Below, in pieces: positions 58,746 to 64,000 of a stretch of DNA of 64,000 nucleotides. Numbering within the stretch: position 1 is the first letter of the stretch; the number at the start of each line of letters is the position of its first letter. Source of the DNA: Myotis daubentonii (taxonomy: Eukaryota; Chordata; Mammalia; Chiroptera; Vespertilionidae); NCBI RefSeq assembly GCF_963259705.1, contig NC_081846.1, positions 58,893,205 through 58,957,204 on the forward strand, given 5' to 3'. The translations under genes were made by a program, and so were the position numbers. The notes below the pieces were generated by a model that ran no database searches, was not told the DNA's origin, and saw only the letters and a program-made list of their open reading frames with translations.

Positions 58746-61700
58746 TACATATAATCTGAGGGAAAAAATAAGGAAACAGACTAAATAGTTATAATAGGAT
58801 GAGTTATCACCGGTTGCCAAATGCGGAAAGTTTTTTGGGTTTTTTTGGTATGGTTTTGTTGTGAAGGTTTTGCTGAACAGTCCTCCCAAAACAATTATTT
58901 TTTTAACTATACGTTCCTATTGAGGATAATTTATTTAATTTCTGCCACTACATTTAAAATAAGATTTTATTTTTGTTTACTTTTTTCATAAAAGCTGGAA
59001 AGTGTTGCAACTGAGAAGCTAAGCACCACGTTTATTTTAGAGTCAGTAAACAGCCTAAGGCCCTACTTCTAATTATGACAAGAGAAAGACTCATTTTGGC
59101 TTCATATGGCTTTGAGTCACAAAAACACATCTGCACTCTACCTTCCCGAGAATATGTTGATGGAGGGGAAATAAAGAAGAGAAGCAGCAGGAAGGAAACA
59201 GCAGTGGCAAGTCACAGCGGGCTCTGAGAATAGAGGCCTTTGTGCTCCAAATCTCCCCAGCCCTCTTCTCACCCTCCTTCTTCCCAAGGCAGTTTTAGTA
59301 AATGGGAGTCTGAGAGGCAGGCTCCATTGCAGGACTGATGCAGAGATTCTGGGAGAAGCCTTGGACAGGCCACCCGTTCTAAACCACCTGAGAGACCAAT
59401 CTCTCTCCTGTGTCCTGAGAAGACATCTCACCCACTGTCACTCAATCAATATGCACTGCAGGCCCTCAAGGAATCTACACACTGGAGGACAAAACAAAAA
59501 GATAAAAAGGAAATTATGATATCACTGAACGGATGGATTTAAGACAGAGAAGAGGCTACCAGAGCAACAAGTGGCACCTCTAGTCCAGACCCGAGAAAGT
59601 TTCCTGGAAATTACAGCTGAATCGGGTCAAGATAGACTAATACATTAGCTGGGTGAAAATAACAGGGAAGGAAGTCGTATTCAATAGCATGTGCCAGAAG
59701 TCATACTAGTGAATTAGTCAGCACAATACTTTCTCAAAAGCATGAGCTACACTTCCAATATTTAATATTTTTACGTGCTGTGTTCCACGTAAAAATTAGA
59801 AAATGTCCATCTGAGATCAATCTGCTGAAAGGGAACAGCAGTTCTCCCTTAGGCAGGACCTGTGCTCTTGTTAGCCCAGCATTCCCATTCACTGGCTTCA
59901 TGGGACCAGCAGTTTGCCAACCCTGACCTAAGACAGGCCCAGTACTTACAGATTCAGAATCTATTTCCTAACTCAGCCATTGATGCCAGAAGAAAGGAGA
60001 CACACACAAAGCAAACTGCCTTTTGCTTAGCACAGTTCCAACTACAGCTCCCCAACAAAAAAATTCTTATCTTACAAGAATTGGAAGATCTAATATAGAA
60101 TATTACTTTCATGTTGTTATTTCTGACTGTATTTAATTATTATGGACTATGAGGAAGTAGCTGTTTTATTAATGTGTAAGCAGATTTTTATATACATTTG
60201 AAAAAGATAAAATTCTTCCAGCGTTCTGATAGAAAGCATACAGCTTTTGTCAAGAGACAGACTGGCACACTGAACACCGACATGGAATTGAAAGCCAAGC
60301 TCATAGTCTTTGAGAGTTTACACCCCAGAGAACAGAATGGGAGTCAGAATGAGATCTGTTTCACTATGCCTGTGCACCATTAGCCTTGCAAATTTAAAAA
60401 AAAAAAAAAGCCTAGACACTTGCAACTTCGGGTGAGACCGAAAACAAGATCTAATAATTAGTGTCTATTTCTGAAAGAACTGCATATTTAAAGACCACAG
60501 GCAATTAACAACCAGGTTGTCCTGTAATCATGTAGAGTAATAATTGGAGTATAAAGTAGGGTTTCATGCAAATCACTTCATGCTGCAACTATCATTCTCT
60601 CCCATATTATGTGATTCAATCACACATTGATAATGGAACCGTTAAATTTAAGGGAAATTGCTTCGTGTTTTGTTGTCACTGAAACAGGCTAACTATATCT
60701 GTATATTCCTGGAAAGTAAAATGCAACAAGCACCTCCTAACAGTGAACCTTAAGATGTTTTAATGACCTTCACCTCCTGAGTCACTTTGTGATCCTAAAC
60801 TGATGGTTTTCCTGTAACTACATGACAGTAAGCAACATTTCTCAGTGTAAACATACTTGGTGATGGATTCATGATTACTCTGTAAGAACATTTGCAAATG
60901 GGTAGACTGTCATCTCCACTGGGGACCAGATAAGAGAAAACAAGACAAGTCCATCCTTCCAGGGTGGCTGAGAAAGGAGTTCTAGTTCACCTTGAAGGTG
61001 CTATACAATCGTTAAGTGGCTGGGCTCCTTTGAGAAGTCACAGAGAAACGTTAATAGCAATTGTACTATATCATTATAAAAGCTCTTATAGCTGAAAAAT
61101 AGGGAAAACCCTTTGGCTCTGTCCACCTTCAAAGAAGCTCACATCATAATAGACTACATGAGCTGAGGTTTAAGAAATATGTTTCATTGGTTTTCAAATA
61201 AACATTTTTAAAACATAGAATATGTGTTTGGGGGTGTCTAAACTTGACATTGTTCTTCAATTCCCATAGGGCGCTGAGGATAAGAAAATCTGGAGAGGAA
61301 GCCTGAGATCTGAGAGGCAGAGAGGGAAGCGATAAGAGTTGTCACTGCCTCGCTGTTGTTGGACCACACACTCTAACATGCTAGCTCCTTTAGGTGTCAT
61401 GGCTACCACAGAAGGGAGGCATCCTTTGACCAGAGAGAAAACTGGGTTTTGTGATTCCTTAGGAAAGTCACTGAGTCACTGAATCACACTTTGATCCCAG
61501 GTTTGACTCTAAATCACATGTCCTCACCTCTGCTAGGTTATCTTTGCCTATATGTTTGGGTTACCTGGACCTCAAAACCCACCAGCTTCTCTGACACCAG
61601 CAATGCAGGAAAGTATTGATGACAGTGTAATCAGAAGATGCATGGACTCTGCTCAGCTTGTAGCCAGCCACCCAGGGCAATGAAGATGACAACCAGGTTC

Positions 61701-61809
61701 CAAGAAACAGCACTTTTCCTTAAAAGCTTCCCCAATGGAAAGTGGATACAGAACTAAAAGAAGGCTCACTCTTTTCCCATCCCTCCCAGGTGAATAAGAT
61801 GTTGATCCA

Positions 61810-61976
61810 GCCCAGCAGGCATGGCTCAGTGGTTGAATGTCGACCTATGAACCAGGAGGTCACCATTCAATTCCCAGTCAGGCACATGCCTGGTATATGG
61901 ACTCAGTCCCCAGGGTGGGGCATGCAGGAGGCAGCCAATCAATGATTCTCTCTCATCACTGATGTCTCTCTTTCTT

Positions 61977-62030
<54 letters not shown>

Positions 62031-62053
62031 ATCAATAAAAATATATATTTTTT
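61810..62053 (+). mobile_element. Ves SINE with long TC tract
   Basis: Starts gcccagcaggcatggctcag. A pure TC tract at 61981-62027 precedes the A-rich tail. An imperfect duplication (agatgttgatcca and agatgctgaccca) flanks it. Confidence 0.92.
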
Positions 62054-62393
62054 AAAGATGCTGACCCAATGAATCAAATGACCAAGCAATCCAGATGACC
62101 ATCGGCTACTTTTTAACCTTATGTTCAAAACCATTTTGGGTCAAATTTGTGATGCACACGTTCCATTTCCCTGTGAATTATTTCATCAAATATACACATA
62201 TTTATAACTTCTCCAGTTTGTACTCACAAGCTTATCATTAGATCTCAAAACTTCATTGTTGAAAAATCACAAATTTCAAAATAAGCAGGTAAAATTAATG
62301 TTGCCTAAATTATCTTAAAGCATCTATTTTCTTATTAATTTGCAAAACTCTACCTAGAGGAAACTTGCCTAACATAAACACAACTTAACTATT

Positions 62394-62600
62394 TTTTTAA
62401 TATATTTTATTGATTTTTTTTTTACAGAGAGGAAGGGAGAGGGATAGAGAGTTAGAAACATCGATGAGAGAGAAACATCGATCAGCTGCCTCCTACACAC
62501 TCCCCACTGGGGATGTGCCTGCAACCAAGGTACATGCCCTTGACTGGAATCGAACCCGGGACCCTTGAGTCTGCAAGCATCGGCCAAACCGGTTAGGGCA
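62394..62600 (-). mobile_element. Ves SINE with deleted A-box region
   Basis: A perfect 16-bp duplication (acacaacttaactatt) lies at 62378-62393 and 62601-62616. On the minus strand the head gccctaaccggtttgg runs straight into ccgatgcttgcag, so the gctcagtggatagagc segment is missing. Confidence 0.93.
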
Positions 62601-62804
62601 ACACAACTTAACTATTAAGCAGGAAGATGGGGAGGGAAAAGCTAAAGGACTCTCCCCAAAAGCATTTATGGAAAGTTTCCCCAGTCCCACAATATCCCCA
62701 AAAAGTTTCTTAAAGAGACCTTAAAATGAATAAATAGTTGAAAATGAAATGCAAAGTCAAATCAAAATGAATGTCAGTGTTGCTCAGTTTGCAACAGCCT
62801 AGAA

Positions 62805-63000
62805 GCTCACCAGCTGTCAACGCTAATCATAGCTCAGCCGTTGACTCAACTGTGTGACCTATAGCAGTACAGTTAACCTCGCTGATTTTGTATGCCAGCA
62901 GTAAAATAGCATCACAAACTCCTCGAAAGCCTGGCGTGAGTTAGAACTCAAAGATATTGCCATGGCCCCACTTTGGGAGCTAAGTGTTAAATAAAAACCA
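62805..63000 (+). mobile_element. MIR-like relic
   Basis: The order gttgactcaactgtgtgacc, then cagtacagttaacctcgctg, then taaaatagcatcacaaactc follows MIR. Confidence 0.6.
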
Positions 63001-63367
63001 AAATTATAAGGAAGATGATAGGATGCTCTTCAAAGAACATTTCCAACTCTGTCTGCATAATTTTAGTGCTTTGATGAAACATGCCTCTGAAGAAACAGTG
63101 AACCATACAGAGTAGTTAAGAATAGTTTCAACTGGCCTTATCGAAAATACAGTGCATTCAGAATCTTCATCAAGCTTTAGATATCAGACACAGCCTCAAT
63201 ATATTTAGTTGTGTTTCTAGGAGAAAAAAACAGTCCTTCCAGGAATCTATGCACAGGGTTCTCTAAGCAAGTGAAGTAAATGAATGATAGAATCTTTGGC
63301 ATAAACTTATAATAAAATTCTGATCAAAAGAAATATAGCTCATTAGTCAATAACATCAGAAACTAGT

Positions 63368-63963
63368 TGCCGGGGTCCAACCCCAGCAGGTCCAGGGGTT
63401 CCCAAAGGCATAGACGGAGTCGGCGAAGAAGGAATGACACGGAGACAGCGTTCAGTTGATCAGCAGCCTAGCCAGGATCTCCAGCCAAGTTCTGGTCTCG
63501 ATCTCCAGAGAGGTTCTGCTGTTTATTGTCTTGTTACATCCGTATTTATACCAGTTGATTTTAATCCTGTCAATTTCTATTACAAAGGTTAGGGCGTTTC
63601 TCATCTCCATTCCAGGGAGTAAAGATTATGTAGCTTAAGCATGATTGTTTGTAGTGATTAACTACCCGCCTGGCACTTAGTTAAGGAGTTTCATCCCCTC
63701 CCTGACTTCAGGGAAAAATTCCTACCTGGGGAAACAACCTTTCTAGGAGAGGCATCCCATCCCTGACTTCAGGGAAAAATCCCTACCTGGGGAAACAACC
63801 TTTCTCGGAGAGGTGACCTTGGTTAAAACACACAGGGCTAAGGGGAGCAAACATATTAAGAACAGTAGGCTATATACGCCAGGTCCCTTGAAACATATGC
63901 TGTGCAGATGTTTCTTTCCTGCAGCGACTGTGTCAAGCAGCAAGGATGGACCGGCTTCCGGCA
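63368..63963 (-). mobile_element. Solo LTR of a class II (beta-type) endogenous retrovirus
   Basis: A 596-bp LTR with inverted ends (tgccgg and ccggca) and a perfect 6-bp target duplication, actagt, at 63362-63367 and 63964-63969. The 6-bp duplication fits class II ERVs. On the minus strand it has a TATA-like box followed by an AATAAA signal near 63520-63555. No internal viral genes are present between the duplications, so it is a recombined solo LTR. A 53-bp segment is repeated at 63700-63752 and 63761-63813. Confidence 0.9.
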
Positions 63964-64000
63964 ACTAGTCAGGACACAGATGTAATGGCGGGATGGGTGT

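Larger units (their letters stand above)
53178..64000 (-). other. GPD2: GPD2 intron, partial (upstream of exon 53006-53177)
   Basis: This is the last 10.8 kb of the intron that precedes the first coding exon in the window. I looked for a transit-peptide exon on the minus strand and saw none. It holds MIR relics (54365-54600, 62805-63000), a Helitron (55137-55824), an LINE-like relic (56420-57090), the nested L1/hAT/SINE block (57095-58272), a MIR split by a hAT element (58340-58745), two SINEs, and the solo LTR at 63368-63963. I could assign nothing in 53178-54360, 54600-55136, 55825-56350, 58746-61809 and 63001-63367. These read as ordinary AT-rich intron; 59150-59440 is somewhat richer in GC. 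Confidence 0.85.

Noticed and set aside
59862..60098. 78-codon open frame considered as the missing GPD2 transit-peptide exon
   Set aside because: It is on the wrong strand and has no resemblance to the GPD2 N terminus.
63743..63964. 73-codon minus-strand open frame with a hydrophobic segment
   Set aside because: It lies wholly within the solo LTR, has no family match I know, and LTR sequence often stays open by chance.

Overview
The window is a vertebrate genomic segment, almost certainly from a vesper bat (Vespertilionidae). The pointers are many tRNA-derived Ves SINEs, several HeliBat-type Helitrons with the hairpin-plus-CTAG 3' end, and non-autonomous hAT transposons (SPIN-like and others) with clear 8-bp target duplications. 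There are no bacterial-type genes, operons, CRISPR arrays or RNA genes.

One real gene is visible. It lies on the minus strand: GPD2, the FAD-linked mitochondrial glycerol-3-phosphate dehydrogenase. Seven consecutive internal coding exons are present: 53006-53177, 39739-39863, 38308-38405, 36916-37079, 7246-7410, 6266-6410 and 442-635. All have AG acceptors and GT donors. They sum to 1063 nt, and every exon phase joins to the next without a stop. They encode about residues 35-388 of a protein that is about 727 residues long in human: the FAD-binding signature and about half of the catalytic domain. The exon with the true start codon and transit peptide lies beyond position 64000. The C-terminal half, including the EF-hands, lies beyond position 1.

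Everything else is intron: 13.1 kb (39864-53005), 29.5 kb (7411-36915), four of 0.8-5.6 kb, and two partial introns at the window edges. The introns hold about 25 Ves SINEs on both strands, six short hAT elements plus a MER5A-like relic and an older hAT-like relic, five Helitrons plus one Helitron fragment, a solo class II ERV LTR (63368-63963), and decayed L1, L2, MIR and MaLR-like fragments. Long microsatellites are also present.

I found no new biochemical system. The most unusual structures are two inverted duplications about 3 kb apart. One has arms of about 255 bp around 2 kb (42551-45047). The other has arms of about 88 bp around 0.86 kb (47839-48870), and its right arm appears to have been pasted into an old L1. 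Also notable are a Helitron at 55137-55824 with palindromic 24-bp tandem units flanked by inverted octamer motifs, and a three-layer nested insertion at 57095-58272.
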